Source of the DNA: an uncultured Parasphingopyxis sp.
GTDB taxonomy: Bacteria > Pseudomonadota > Alphaproteobacteria > Sphingomonadales > Sphingomonadaceae
Direction: 5' to 3'
DNA length: 64,000 nucleotides
Assembly (NCBI GenBank): GCA_947259005.1
Contig: CAMYKP010000006.1
Span: 558,001 to 622,000 of the forward strand
This document shows positions 18,305 through 26,356 of the stretch, in pieces. Position 1 is the first letter of the stretch, and each line of letters opens with the position of its first letter. The notes under the pieces are model-generated. The model worked only from the letters and a program-made list of their open reading frames with translations, did not search any database and had not been told where the DNA came from. Both the position numbers and the translations under genes were made by a program.

Positions 18305-19023
18305 GCGACACTGTTGCCCCTCCTCCGAAAATCGTTCTCGTCCGCCCCCAGCTTGGCGAGAATATCGGCAAGGCAGCGCGCGCGATGCTCAATTTCGGAC
18401 TAACCGAAATGCGGATCGTTTCCCCGCGCGATGGCTGGCCGAATGAAAGTGCGCTCCCGGCAGCTTCGGGCGCCGACAGTGTGATCGAAAATGCGCAGCT
18501 GTTCGACACCGTCGCCGAAGCGGTGTCAGACTGCAGCCACGTTTATGCGACCACCGTCCGCAAGCGCGGCGTTACCAAGCCGGTGATGACACCCTCTGAG
18601 GCCAGTGCAAGTATCCACGCGCTCAACGCCCCGTCGGCCATCCTGTTCGGCCCGGAACGCTCCGGTCTCGATGCAGACGATGTCGCTTTGTCGGGGACGA
18701 TTGTCACCGTACCGGTCAACCCGGATTTCAGCTCACTTAACCTCGCCCAGGCGGTCATCCTGCTTGCTTATGAATGGTCCAAAGGCGTGGAACTGGCGGT
18801 TCCCACGGAAACGGAATCGCTTCCCCCCGCCTCGCAATTCGAGCTGGAAGGCCTGATCACGCATCTTGAGACGGCACTTGAACCAACCGGCTATTTCTTC
18901 CCGCCGGACCGTGCGCCCACAACCCGTCGCAATTTACGGACGGTCATAACCAAGCCGGGCTGGACAGCGCCCGATATTTCCGCGTTACGCGGCGTTGTCT
19001 CGTCGCTGACGAAAAGGCGTTAA
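18301..19023 (+). CDS. trmJ: tRNA/rRNA 2'-O-methyltransferase, TrmH/TrmJ (SPOUT) family
   Basis: The 240-aa protein has the SpoU/TrmJ motif series: [20 protein letters not shown] at the N-terminus, [15 protein letters not shown] in the knotted region and [20 protein letters not shown] near the SAM site. TrmJ methylates the 2'-OH of residue 32 in certain tRNAs. Start is GTG at 18301 overlapping the nrdR stop. The specific TrmJ assignment over other TrmH-family members is likely but not certain. Confidence 0.88.
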   Translation: MSDTVAPPPKIVLVRPQLGENIGKAARAMLNFGLTEMRIVSPRDGWPNESALPAASGADSVIENAQLFDTVAEAVSDCSHVYATTVRKRGVTKPVMTPSEASASIHALNAPSAILFGPERSGLDADDVALSGTIVTVPVNPDFSSLNLAQAVILLAYEWSKGVELAVPTETESLPPASQFELEGLITHLETALEPTGYFFPPDRAPTTRRNLRTVITKPGWTAPDISALRGVVSSLTKRR

Positions 19024-19340
19024 TCCCGGATTTCGTCATAGCGGATGAGCTCATAAGCGATCGAGTTCTCCACCAGCATTTCCCACAACGCTGCGGTCAA
19101 GGGCACAGGAACACCCAATTCGCTCGCATGGATCTTCACATTGGCGATGACCTGGGCCTTGCGCTCTTCGTCGCGCACCGTTTCGCGCCCCGGTTTGATC
19201 CGCGCGGCCGCATCCATATAGCCGAAGCGCCGCGCCATCAGCGTCACCAGCGCCCGGTCGATCGCATCAACGCCGTCCCGCACCTCTGCCATAGTCTGGC
19301 AATCGGCCGGGTCGACCGTCTCTTTCACTGTCTTGCTCAT
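19020..19340 (-). CDS. Chorismate mutase, AroQ class
   Basis: The 106-aa protein is a single AroQ chorismate mutase domain, turning chorismate into prephenate for Phe/Tyr synthesis. The family pattern is visible: VRDGVDAIDRALVTLMARR (first helix with its catalytic Arg and the second Arg), AAARIKPGRETVRDEERK and a C-terminal LWEMLVENSIAYELIRYDE helix. The ATG at 19340 is used because it precedes the domain with a normal short leader. It ends 4 nt inside the convergent trmJ gene. Confidence 0.9.
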   Translation of the reverse strand: MSKTVKETVDPADCQTMAEVRDGVDAIDRALVTLMARRFGYMDAAARIKPGRETVRDEERKAQVIANVKIHASELGVPVPLTAALWEMLVENSIAYELIRYDEIRD

Positions 19341-19387
19341 GCGCGCGTCTCTAAACCGTGCACCGAGAAAGTCGAGCCGGGACAGGC

Positions 19388-21202
19388 TCAGAGACGATCC
19401 ATTGTCAGCCAGCCGGGTGCCCCAAGCCAAACGCGCTCAAGTGCCGCATCCGCAGCGGCCGCTTCAACCCCGTGGCCCAGCGCCCGCTCAGCCGCAGCCA
19501 GCCCGTACAGCGCCCATCCATTGACCGGCGCCTTGACCAATGCAGCCTCAAACGCTCGTTTGGCTTCTTCAGGGCGACCCGCGGCCAGAAAAGCTGCCCC
19601 GAGAGACTGGCTCACCGGATAATACCAATAGGGTGGTTCGGTATAGGGAAGCGCGCTCTCGATCGCGATGGCTTCCTGATAACGCGTTATGGCATCATCG
19701 AACCGGCCCTCTGCATAGGCCATGCGGCCTCGGGCCACGGCCTCCGCCAGTGTCAGCAATTCCGGAGCCGGCACGCCCTGGGCCGCCATCAACTCGAAAT
19801 CACCATCGGCGCGCAGCGTATTGAGTGCTGCAAGTTCCCGGTAAAAACCCTCGGAATCCTGCAACTGCGCATAGGCAAGCGCCCGCGCATAATGGCGAAT
19901 CGCTACAACATAAGGCAGCCGACTATCGGCTTCCCGAAGCGTCAAAATGCGTTCGGGATCGGCAAATTGGGCTGCCGCCATATAGGGCGCAGCATGGATC
20001 GGCTGGATCCATGCAACCTGCGTTGCGACATCGGCATAGAGGACGCGCATCAACCGCACGGATTCGCGGATAGCCGTGGGCATGTCCCCCACCATCTGCG
20101 CCGAGGTCACAATGAAATGCACATTGTGGGGGTAGTAGCCAAAACGATAAATGGCGTCGTCGCCGACATCGGTCAGATAATGCTCATCCGACCGGGTCGC
20201 CGCAATATTGACGCGGATCGAATCCGCATAACGACCAAGGCGATAATAGATGTGCGCCGGCATATGGGCGAGATGACCGGCGAAAGGCGCAGACCAGTCG
20301 GAAAGCCTGTCGGCGGCGATCTCGGCCCGTGTCGGATCCTCGCTGTTTTCCATCAGGTGGATGTAAAGATGTGCGGCTTGGGGGTGATCGAGATTGCGGT
20401 CGAGAACTCCCTCGATCAAATCCACTGCCTCGCCCACTCGCCCCTTGTTCACACGTCCGCCGGCTTCCCAGTAATCCCAGGGGCTGGTATCCATAAGCGC
20501 TTCGGCTGCGAGCACTGCGATATCGTCATTTTGCGGAAATTGTGCAGCAACGTCAGTCATCGCGCTGGCATAAGCCATATCGAGAACGGTTCGTTCGGCT
20601 TCGGGATCGGCTGAAAAGCGAACGGCCAGCGCATCTATCAGGGCCCGGCCTTCGGGCGTTGTGTTGCCCCGCCGGGCAACGGCCTGCTGCACTGCGGCCA
20701 GGGCTGCAGGATTGGCGGCCGGATCCATCGGTGCATTGATATTGGGGCCGAGCGCAAGGGCCTCCCCGTACCAGCAAAGCGCACAATCGGGATCGATTCT
20801 CTGCGCCGCCTGAAACGACCGGATCGCCCCATTGTGATTAAACCCGAAGGTCAGCATCAGACCCTGATTGAAATAGGCTTGTGCGGTCTCATTCGAAGAT
20901 GCGCTTACCAGCTGAAATTCAGGCGCATCTTCAAACAGCGGCATCGTCTCGGCTCCCGCACTGCCCGACTGGATCGTGCCTGACGTGATGGACAAGGTAG
21001 ATGCGAACTGGAGACGCCCGGACAGGGAGCTAACGCCCCCGCGCTGGCTGCAAATCGATACGGCGCGCCTTATCGGATCCAGCATCGCCAGCGCTTCCGC
21101 CGAAGGAGCCTCGACAATGGCCGGGTTGCTGGTTTCACTGGCCAGACTTTGCGAAACCGCAAATAATCCGGTCAGTCCAAGCCCTGTCAAAATCCATTTC
21201 AT
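19388..21202 (-). CDS. Exported tetratricopeptide-repeat protein
   Basis: The 604-aa protein starts with a Sec signal peptide (MKWILTGLGLTGLFAVSQSLA, cleavage after SLA). It contains several TPR helices, e.g. AQAYFNQGLMLTFGFNHNGA, SFQAAQRIDPDCALCWYGEA and near the C-terminus GRFDDAITRYQEAIAIE and GRPEEAKRAFEAALVKAP. A CxxC lies in DCALCWYG, conserved-looking but of unknown meaning. The ATG at 21202 follows AAGGGGA by 7 nt. It lies 47 nt upstream of chorismate mutase on the same strand. No enzymatic domain is recognised; it probably acts as a periplasmic or outer-membrane-associated scaffold. Confidence 0.8.
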   Translation of the reverse strand: MKWILTGLGLTGLFAVSQSLASETSNPAIVEAPSAEALAMLDPIRRAVSICSQRGGVSSLSGRLQFASTLSITSGTIQSGSAGAETMPLFEDAPEFQLVSASSNETAQAYFNQGLMLTFGFNHNGAIRSFQAAQRIDPDCALCWYGEALALGPNINAPMDPAANPAALAAVQQAVARRGNTTPEGRALIDALAVRFSADPEAERTVLDMAYASAMTDVAAQFPQNDDIAVLAAEALMDTSPWDYWEAGGRVNKGRVGEAVDLIEGVLDRNLDHPQAAHLYIHLMENSEDPTRAEIAADRLSDWSAPFAGHLAHMPAHIYYRLGRYADSIRVNIAATRSDEHYLTDVGDDAIYRFGYYPHNVHFIVTSAQMVGDMPTAIRESVRLMRVLYADVATQVAWIQPIHAAPYMAAAQFADPERILTLREADSRLPYVVAIRHYARALAYAQLQDSEGFYRELAALNTLRADGDFELMAAQGVPAPELLTLAEAVARGRMAYAEGRFDDAITRYQEAIAIESALPYTEPPYWYYPVSQSLGAAFLAAGRPEEAKRAFEAALVKAPVNGWALYGLAAAERALGHGVEAAAADAALERVWLGAPGWLTMDRL

Positions 21203-21513
21203 CGGAAATCCCCTTTTTTCGCCGAAAGGCCGAATGGTGCGGGTAAACGACACCAAACCCGAACGAACGCTACAGGGTGCAAGTCTCAAATGGCTTTCCG
21301 GTAACTTCCATTATGCCAGATTTGCGGAAATTATTCCATATCCGGGCGGGATTGGCGGCTTGCACCCCAATTCCCTTGACTTTCCGTCCCTCACCAGCCA
21401 CATGCCCGCTTCGCAATTGGCCCCGCACCCCGGTGAAGTGGTGGCCGCGTCATGCAGTACGGCATGGCGGTGCGTTCCGGGAACCGTAAAACAAGCGAAT
21501 TGGAGACGACATC
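21203..21513 (+). promoter_or_regulatory. 311-bp divergent spacer with candidate rpsD promoter
   Basis: No gene is seen in this stretch. A TTGACT hexamer at 21376-21381 is the best -35 candidate for rpsD; no clear -10 follows at 17-18 nt (CACATG). The rest should hold the rpsD leader and, on the other strand, the TPR gene promoter. The ribosome site for rpsD is GGAG at 21502-21505. Confidence 0.35.
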
Positions 21514-22128
21514 ATGTCGAAGCGTAAAAGCGCCAAATATAAACTTGACCGCCGGATGGGCGAAAACATCTGGGGTCGCCCGAAAAGCCCGGTAAACCGC
21601 CGCGAATATGGCCCAGGCCAGCACGGTCAGCGCCGCAAGGGCAAACTTTCCGACTTCGGTATCCAGCTGCGCGCCAAGCAGAAGCTCAAGGGCTATTATG
21701 GCGACATCACCGAAAAGCAGTTCCGCCGTGCTTATAAAGAAGCCAGCGCGATGAAGGGCGATACGTCCCAGAACCTGATCGGCATTCTCGAGCAGCGGCT
21801 CGACATGATCGTGTATCGCGCGAAATTCGCGCCGACGATCTTCGCCGCGCGCCAGCTCGTCAATCACGGCCATGTCCGGGTGAACGGCGAAAAGTGCAAC
21901 ATCCCCTCGCGCAAGATCCAGGTCGGTGAAGAAATCACGCTGCGCGCCAAGGCCCAGGAAATGGCGCTGGTTCTCGAGGCCCAGAGCCTCAACGAACGCG
22001 ACATTCCCGAATATGTAGTGCCCGACGGCACCTCCAAGGTGGTCTTCACGCGCATTCCGACGCTCGATGAAGTTCCCTATCCGGTTACGATGGAACCGAA
22101 CCTCGTCGTCGAATTCTATTCGCGCTAG
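21514..22128 (+). CDS. rpsD: 30S ribosomal protein S4
   Basis: The 204-aa protein binds 16S rRNA early in assembly of the small subunit. It begins [21 protein letters not shown] and carries [18 protein letters not shown], the S4 domain around [17 protein letters not shown] and [17 protein letters not shown], and the NLVVEFYSR ending. Alphaproteobacterial S4 proteins lack the N-terminal zinc cluster, as here. It stands alone with its own terminator rather than in the alpha operon. Confidence 0.98.
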   Translation: MSKRKSAKYKLDRRMGENIWGRPKSPVNRREYGPGQHGQRRKGKLSDFGIQLRAKQKLKGYYGDITEKQFRRAYKEASAMKGDTSQNLIGILEQRLDMIVYRAKFAPTIFAARQLVNHGHVRVNGEKCNIPSRKIQVGEEITLRAKAQEMALVLEAQSLNERDIPEYVVPDGTSKVVFTRIPTLDEVPYPVTMEPNLVVEFYSR

Positions 22129-22151
22129 GATCTGATCCGATACACTATGAA

Positions 22152-22182
22152 AAGGGCGGCCTGCGGGTCGCCCTTTTTCTTT
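22152..22182 (+). terminator. Intrinsic terminator after rpsD
   Basis: A 10-bp GC-rich stem (22152-22161 with 22166-22175, one G-U pair) with a TGCG tetraloop is followed by TTTTTCTTT. This is a textbook Rho-independent terminator 23 nt after the rpsD stop. Confidence 0.92.
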
Positions 22183-22427
22183 GACCGATCCGATAGTCAG
22201 TCCCTTTTGCGCGAAACGAGCTGCAATCTGCACGCAACCCTGCGGCAGGCTCCCGCGATCCGGCCAGCCACCCGGCTTCGACCAATCAGATCGCGTCTGT
22301 ACTTCGCAGGCCGTGCGATACACATATATCCGGAACGGATAATTGTCTTGTTAGGCAGTTATTTAGCAATACCGTGTACTAGCGACTTCCATTGGATAAC
22401 GGCCAAGCGGACGATCGCAACGAAACC

Positions 22428-22637
22428 ATGCTTATCGCAAGTCTCAAATGGTGCTTTTACTTCGGCCCGATATTGTTCGGGCTGTTGTTCATTCCGCCTG
22501 TAACGGCGCAGACCCTGACCATGCTGGGGTGGGAACCTCCCCTGGGCCTGACACCGCTTGCGACCGGCTTCGTTCTTGGGGGCGGCTGGGGTCTTTATGC
22601 CCAATGGCGCGGGAGCTGGCTGACATGGCGACTCTAG
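22428..22637 (+). CDS. Small two-helix membrane protein coupled to desaturase
   Basis: The 69-aa ORF encodes two hydrophobic helices (FYFGPILFGLLFIPPVTAQT and LTPLATGFVLGGGWGLY) joined by a short loop with a proline pair, and a positively charged end (WRGSWLTWRL). Its last 13 nt overlap the start of the following fatty acid desaturase, suggesting translational coupling. The ATG at 22428 has no strong ribosome site; an in-frame TTG at 22392 would add 12 polar residues. No family is recognised. The 245 bp before it hold only the rpsD terminator tail and no visible gene. Confidence 0.5.
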   Translation: MLIASLKWCFYFGPILFGLLFIPPVTAQTLTMLGWEPPLGLTPLATGFVLGGGWGLYAQWRGSWLTWRL

Positions 22638-23509
22638 CCGAAGCACCGCCAAGGGCGGATATCCAGACCAAATCGCTCATGCAACGCGAACAGGACATCG
22701 CCCGCAAATATATGGGCGGCACGCCATGGGCACTGGTTTTCTGGGCCCTCGGCAATCTTGCGATCTGGTTAGCCCTCTGGCCTGCTGTTTTTCTGGGCTA
22801 TGTGCCGCTCTGGGCAGGGTTTCTGGTCGCAACGGCAAATATCATCCTTTGCTACCTTCCGTCCCATGAGGCCCAGCACGATATAATCGCGCGGCCGGGC
22901 ACGAAGCTCCGTTGGCTTAACCAGTTGGTCGGCCATCTTTCGACAATTCCGCTGGTGCTGCCCTATCGCATCGCGCGTCTGACCCATCTGGAGCATCACC
23001 GGCACACCAATGAACCGGACCGCGACCCGGATTATTCCATGCGGGCCGACGGACCGCTGCATATGATCTGGGTCAGTCTCAAAAATCGTCAGCCCCGTTC
23101 CACGCGCGGATTGCGTGGCTATGGCGAAGCATTGCGAAAGATCGGCCGTGAAGATGCCACGCTTGATGGAGCGCTTTACCAGATCGTCTTTTATGGCGTG
23201 CTTTGCGGATGTGCCTGGGCCGGTTTCGGGCTCGAAGCCTTGCTGCTCTGGTGGCTGCCCCGCCATATCGCAACCGCCTATATCCAGTTTTTCCTCAGCT
23301 GGGCTCCGCATCACCCGGCCAAAGCCACCGGGCGCTATCGCAGCACCCGCGCATGGCGCAGCAGGTTGGGCAATATCGGATCCATGGGGATGCAGTTTCA
23401 CATCGTCCACCATTTGCACCCGACGATTCCGCTGACCCGAACCCCGGCCGCCTTCCGCGAACTGCGGCCGATACTGGAAGCGCGGGGCTGCCGGATAGAC
23501 GGTTTATAG
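22625..23509 (+). CDS. Fatty acid desaturase family protein
   Basis: The 294-aa membrane protein has the three histidine clusters of the di-iron desaturase/hydroxylase family: HEAQHD (~80-85), HLEHHRH (~119-125) and HIVHHLHP (~260-267), spread between two pairs of hydrophobic helices. Members insert double bonds into acyl chains or hydroxylate/ketolate carotenoids; the short length and histidine spacing do not settle which. The ATG at 22625 gives MATLAEAPPRADIQ as N-terminus, behind a GGGAG 10 nt upstream. Confidence 0.86.
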   Translation: MATLAEAPPRADIQTKSLMQREQDIARKYMGGTPWALVFWALGNLAIWLALWPAVFLGYVPLWAGFLVATANIILCYLPSHEAQHDIIARPGTKLRWLNQLVGHLSTIPLVLPYRIARLTHLEHHRHTNEPDRDPDYSMRADGPLHMIWVSLKNRQPRSTRGLRGYGEALRKIGREDATLDGALYQIVFYGVLCGCAWAGFGLEALLLWWLPRHIATAYIQFFLSWAPHHPAKATGRYRSTRAWRSRLGNIGSMGMQFHIVHHLHPTIPLTRTPAAFRELRPILEARGCRIDGL

Positions 23510-23581
23510 GGCCGCCGCGCTTGATCTCTCGCCATACACCGCCGATTACATTGGCCATCAACTGGCAGGCGGGCAAAGATC

Positions 23582-25720
23582 ATGAAGAGAGTGGCGAAGA
23601 TCCTTGGCGTCATAGCGATAGTGCTTCTGGTTGCCGCCGCCGCCAACGCCATTCTCAACAGCCAATGGTATGCAGGCCAGCAGATTATTGCAGCGCCGGA
23701 AGTGGACTATGATGTCGTCATCCGGCGAGACAGCTGGGGCGTGCCGCATATATTGGGCGAGACCGACGCCGATGCTGCATTCGGGCTGGCTTACGCGCAT
23801 TCCGAGGATGATTTTTTCACAATCCAGGAGCTGATCGCGACGTCGCGCGGCCGGATGGGTGAACTAACCGGACAGGCAGGTGCAGCGCAGGATTATGTGT
23901 GGCACCTGTTCAACGTCCGCGCCGATGTCGATGCGGGCTATGAAACAGACATTTCGCCCGAAGCACGGGCCGTGATCGAAGCCTATGCAGATGGGCTCAA
24001 TCTCTACGCCTCCGAGCATCCAGGGGAAGTGCGCCTGCGCGGCCTGTTTCCCGTCACCGGTCATGACATCGCCACCGGCTTCGCCTTCACCTCCCCCTTC
24101 TTTTACGGCATCGACCGAACACTTGGTGCGTTAGCCGATGGCGAAGACCCGCCCCGTGCCGGTGAACGCGCCAATGAACGGGGTTCCAACGCCTTCGCCG
24201 TTGCGCCCTCACGGGATCCGGATGGCGCGACCAAGCTGATCGTCAATTCGCATCAGCCCTGGACCGGCCCGGTAGCCTGGTACGAAGCGCATGTAACGAG
24301 CGCCGAGGGGCTGGACATGACAGGCGGACTGTTCCCCGGCGCGCCGGTTCCGCTTGTCGGCCATAACCGGACGCTTGGCTGGGCGAATACTGTCAATCGG
24401 CCCGATCTGGTCGATGTCTATGAACTCACCCTCAACGAAGCCGGAGACCAGTATCGTTTCGACGGCGAATGGCGCGACCTGGAAAGCCGCCGCATCTGGC
24501 TTCGCGTACGCATCGGACCCTTGGTTATCCCGGTCCCGCGTACCGTATATCGCTCAGTCCACGGCCCGGTCATGATCAACGACAATGGCGCCTTCGCGAT
24601 CCGTTATGCAGGTATCGGCGAGATCCGGCAGGTCGAACAATATTACCGCCTGACCCGCGCCGAGACCTTCGAGGAATGGCAGGAGGTCATGCGCATGCAG
24701 GCTATCCCGGCGACAAATTTCATCTATGCCGATGCCGAAGGACATATTGCCCGTTTCTATAATGCACGCTTCCCGGATCGCGCCGAAGGTTATGACTGGC
24801 GCGGTGTGCTGCCCGGCGACACCAGCGAAAATGTCTGGACGGCTAATGCACCATTTGCCGGCATTCCGTTCCTGATCGACCCTCCGTCCGGCTATGTTTT
24901 CGATTCCAACAGCACACCGTGGATCGCGACCGCCGATGAAGATAATCTCGATCCGGCCGACTATTCGGCGTTGCTGGGCATCGAAACCAACGAAACGAAC
25001 CGCATGCACCGCATCGTTGAGCTGATGGCAGGTCTCGACATGATCGGCTGGCCCGAACTGCGCCGCATCAAATATGACACCGGTTATTCACGGCAATCTG
25101 CGGCCGGCGATTATCTGCGCCGGATCGCAGCGCTCAATTTCGAAGCGGGAGAGCATTCCGATGCCCAGCAGCTGCTCGCCCAATGGGACTGGACGCTCGA
25201 TGGCGAGGGCAGCGCCGATGCATTGGCGGCAGCAGTGTTACGGTCGGTTATGATGAACGCCTATCATGGAGACCCCCTGCCCGATCCGCTTGAAACCCTC
25301 ACGGCAGCCGTCGACTTCCTGCAGGATCATCACGGCCGGATCGACCCGCCGCTTAGTGCTGTACTCCGCCTGAGACGCGGCGATGTGGACATGGCAGTCA
25401 CAGGCGGCCCCGATGCCCTACGTGCCGTTTATTGGGGGGAGCCGGAAGACGGCGTGTTTTTCGGTAATGCCGGAGACAGTTTCATCATGGAAATTAGCTG
25501 GGACCGTGACGGGCAAGTCAGTTCCCACTCCGTCCATCAATTCGGGGCCGCGACGACGAGGCCGGGTTCGCGCCACTATGCCGACCAGGTGCCGATGTTC
25601 GTGGCGATGGAAATGAAGCCGAGCTGGTTTCGCGCCGAAGAGCTCGAACCCAATATCGTCTGCCGCTATCGCCCCGGAGAAAGAGTGCCAACTGATCTGG
25701 ACGCCCCCTGCTCGCGATAG
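23582..25720 (+). CDS. Penicillin acylase family N-terminal nucleophile hydrolase
   Basis: The 712-aa protein starts with a signal/anchor helix (KILGVIAIVLLVAAAANAIL) and has the S45 family layout: alpha subunit with RDSWGVPHILGETDADAAFGLAYAHSEDD, a spacer, and the autocatalytic cleavage site before the nucleophile serine in RGSNAFAVAP (Ser202). NSHQPWTGPVAWYEAH, VPLVGHNRTLGWANTVN and the later HQFGAATTRPGSRHYADQ fit the beta subunit. These periplasmic enzymes cleave amides of acyl side chains: beta-lactams, acyl-homoserine lactones or lipopeptides. The substrate is unknown. Confidence 0.92.
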   Translation: MKRVAKILGVIAIVLLVAAAANAILNSQWYAGQQIIAAPEVDYDVVIRRDSWGVPHILGETDADAAFGLAYAHSEDDFFTIQELIATSRGRMGELTGQAGAAQDYVWHLFNVRADVDAGYETDISPEARAVIEAYADGLNLYASEHPGEVRLRGLFPVTGHDIATGFAFTSPFFYGIDRTLGALADGEDPPRAGERANERGSNAFAVAPSRDPDGATKLIVNSHQPWTGPVAWYEAHVTSAEGLDMTGGLFPGAPVPLVGHNRTLGWANTVNRPDLVDVYELTLNEAGDQYRFDGEWRDLESRRIWLRVRIGPLVIPVPRTVYRSVHGPVMINDNGAFAIRYAGIGEIRQVEQYYRLTRAETFEEWQEVMRMQAIPATNFIYADAEGHIARFYNARFPDRAEGYDWRGVLPGDTSENVWTANAPFAGIPFLIDPPSGYVFDSNSTPWIATADEDNLDPADYSALLGIETNETNRMHRIVELMAGLDMIGWPELRRIKYDTGYSRQSAAGDYLRRIAALNFEAGEHSDAQQLLAQWDWTLDGEGSADALAAAVLRSVMMNAYHGDPLPDPLETLTAAVDFLQDHHGRIDPPLSAVLRLRRGDVDMAVTGGPDALRAVYWGEPEDGVFFGNAGDSFIMEISWDRDGQVSSHSVHQFGAATTRPGSRHYADQVPMFVAMEMKPSWFRAEELEPNIVCRYRPGERVPTDLDAPCSR

Positions 25721-25736
25721 GCTCGTTCGTTGAAGT

Positions 25737-25823
25737 CTAAGGCTGCGCAGTCCGGTGGGCGTGCCACGCCATGTGCGCCTTGGCCTGATCTTCTTCGGGA
25801 AGGATGGATAGCAAGTCGGCCAT
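25737..25823 (-). CDS. Possible 28-aa small protein or gene remnant
   Basis: In the 169-bp gap between the acylase and yaiI genes, the minus strand has an ATG with GGAG 5 nt upstream, followed by 28 codons ending in TAG (MADLLSILPEEDQ... then AHMAWHAHRTAQP). Codon use resembles that of the neighbours. It matches no family I know and could be chance or a relic. The rest of the gap (25824-25889) holds nothing recognisable. Confidence 0.25.
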   Translation of the reverse strand: MADLLSILPEEDQAKAHMAWHAHRTAQP

Positions 25824-25889
25824 AGTCGCTCCGGACTACTCCGAAATGGTATCCATGGGTCGATCCCGGGTGCGAATCCCAAACCCAGT

Positions 25890-26348
25890 TCAAACTCGTC
25901 TGAGCCGCACAAGGCTTTGATCGAGCGCGGAGAGGAAGCGCGACCGGTCGGCCTTGGTAAAGGGCGGTGGTCCGCCGATCGCATCACCACCGGCTCGCAA
26001 ATCGGCCATGATAGCGCGGGTAGCGACAGCGCCGCCGATAGAGTTGGCAGTAAACGGCTTGCCGTTCGGCGCGATTACGCTTGCCCCCGCCTTGATGCAA
26101 CGATCCGCCAGCAGGATGTCGGCCGTGATCACCACCGACATCGCATTGGCGCGCTCGGCAATCCAGTCATCCGCCGCATCGAAACTGTCGCTGACCACCT
26201 CGCGCGCGATCAAAGGATGATCGGGCACCCGGAAATGACTGTTGCTGACAATCGTAACCGGCACCTCAGTCCGATAGGCGACCCGGTAGATTTCCTCTTT
26301 GACCGGACAGGCATCGGCATCGACCAGGATATGGGCGTTCTCAATCAA
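25890..26348 (-). CDS. YaiI/YqxD family (DUF188) protein
   Basis: The 152-aa cytoplasmic protein matches the UPF0178/YaiI family: ILVDADACPVKEEIYRVA, DAADDWIAERA, VITADILLADRCIKAGA, VIAPNGKPFTANSIGGAVATRA and GGPPPFTKADRSRFLSALD. The conserved acidic residues give it a PIN-like nuclease look, but its activity is not established. It begins 8 nt after the stop of the S9 peptidase gene on the same strand, so they form an operon. Confidence 0.92.
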   Translation of the reverse strand: MIENAHILVDADACPVKEEIYRVAYRTEVPVTIVSNSHFRVPDHPLIAREVVSDSFDAADDWIAERANAMSVVITADILLADRCIKAGASVIAPNGKPFTANSIGGAVATRAIMADLRAGGDAIGGPPPFTKADRSRFLSALDQSLVRLRRV

Positions 26349-26356
26349 AACAGGCG

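Noticed and set aside
19358-20614. 418-codon plus-strand open frame opposite the TPR gene
   Set aside because: Low-complexity Arg/Gly/His-rich translation without start context; the TPR gene on the minus strand has a signal peptide and repeats.
25860-25900. tRNA-like T-arm sequence (GGGTGCGAATCCC) after the acylase gene
   Set aside because: No acceptor, D or anticodon arms can be built around it.
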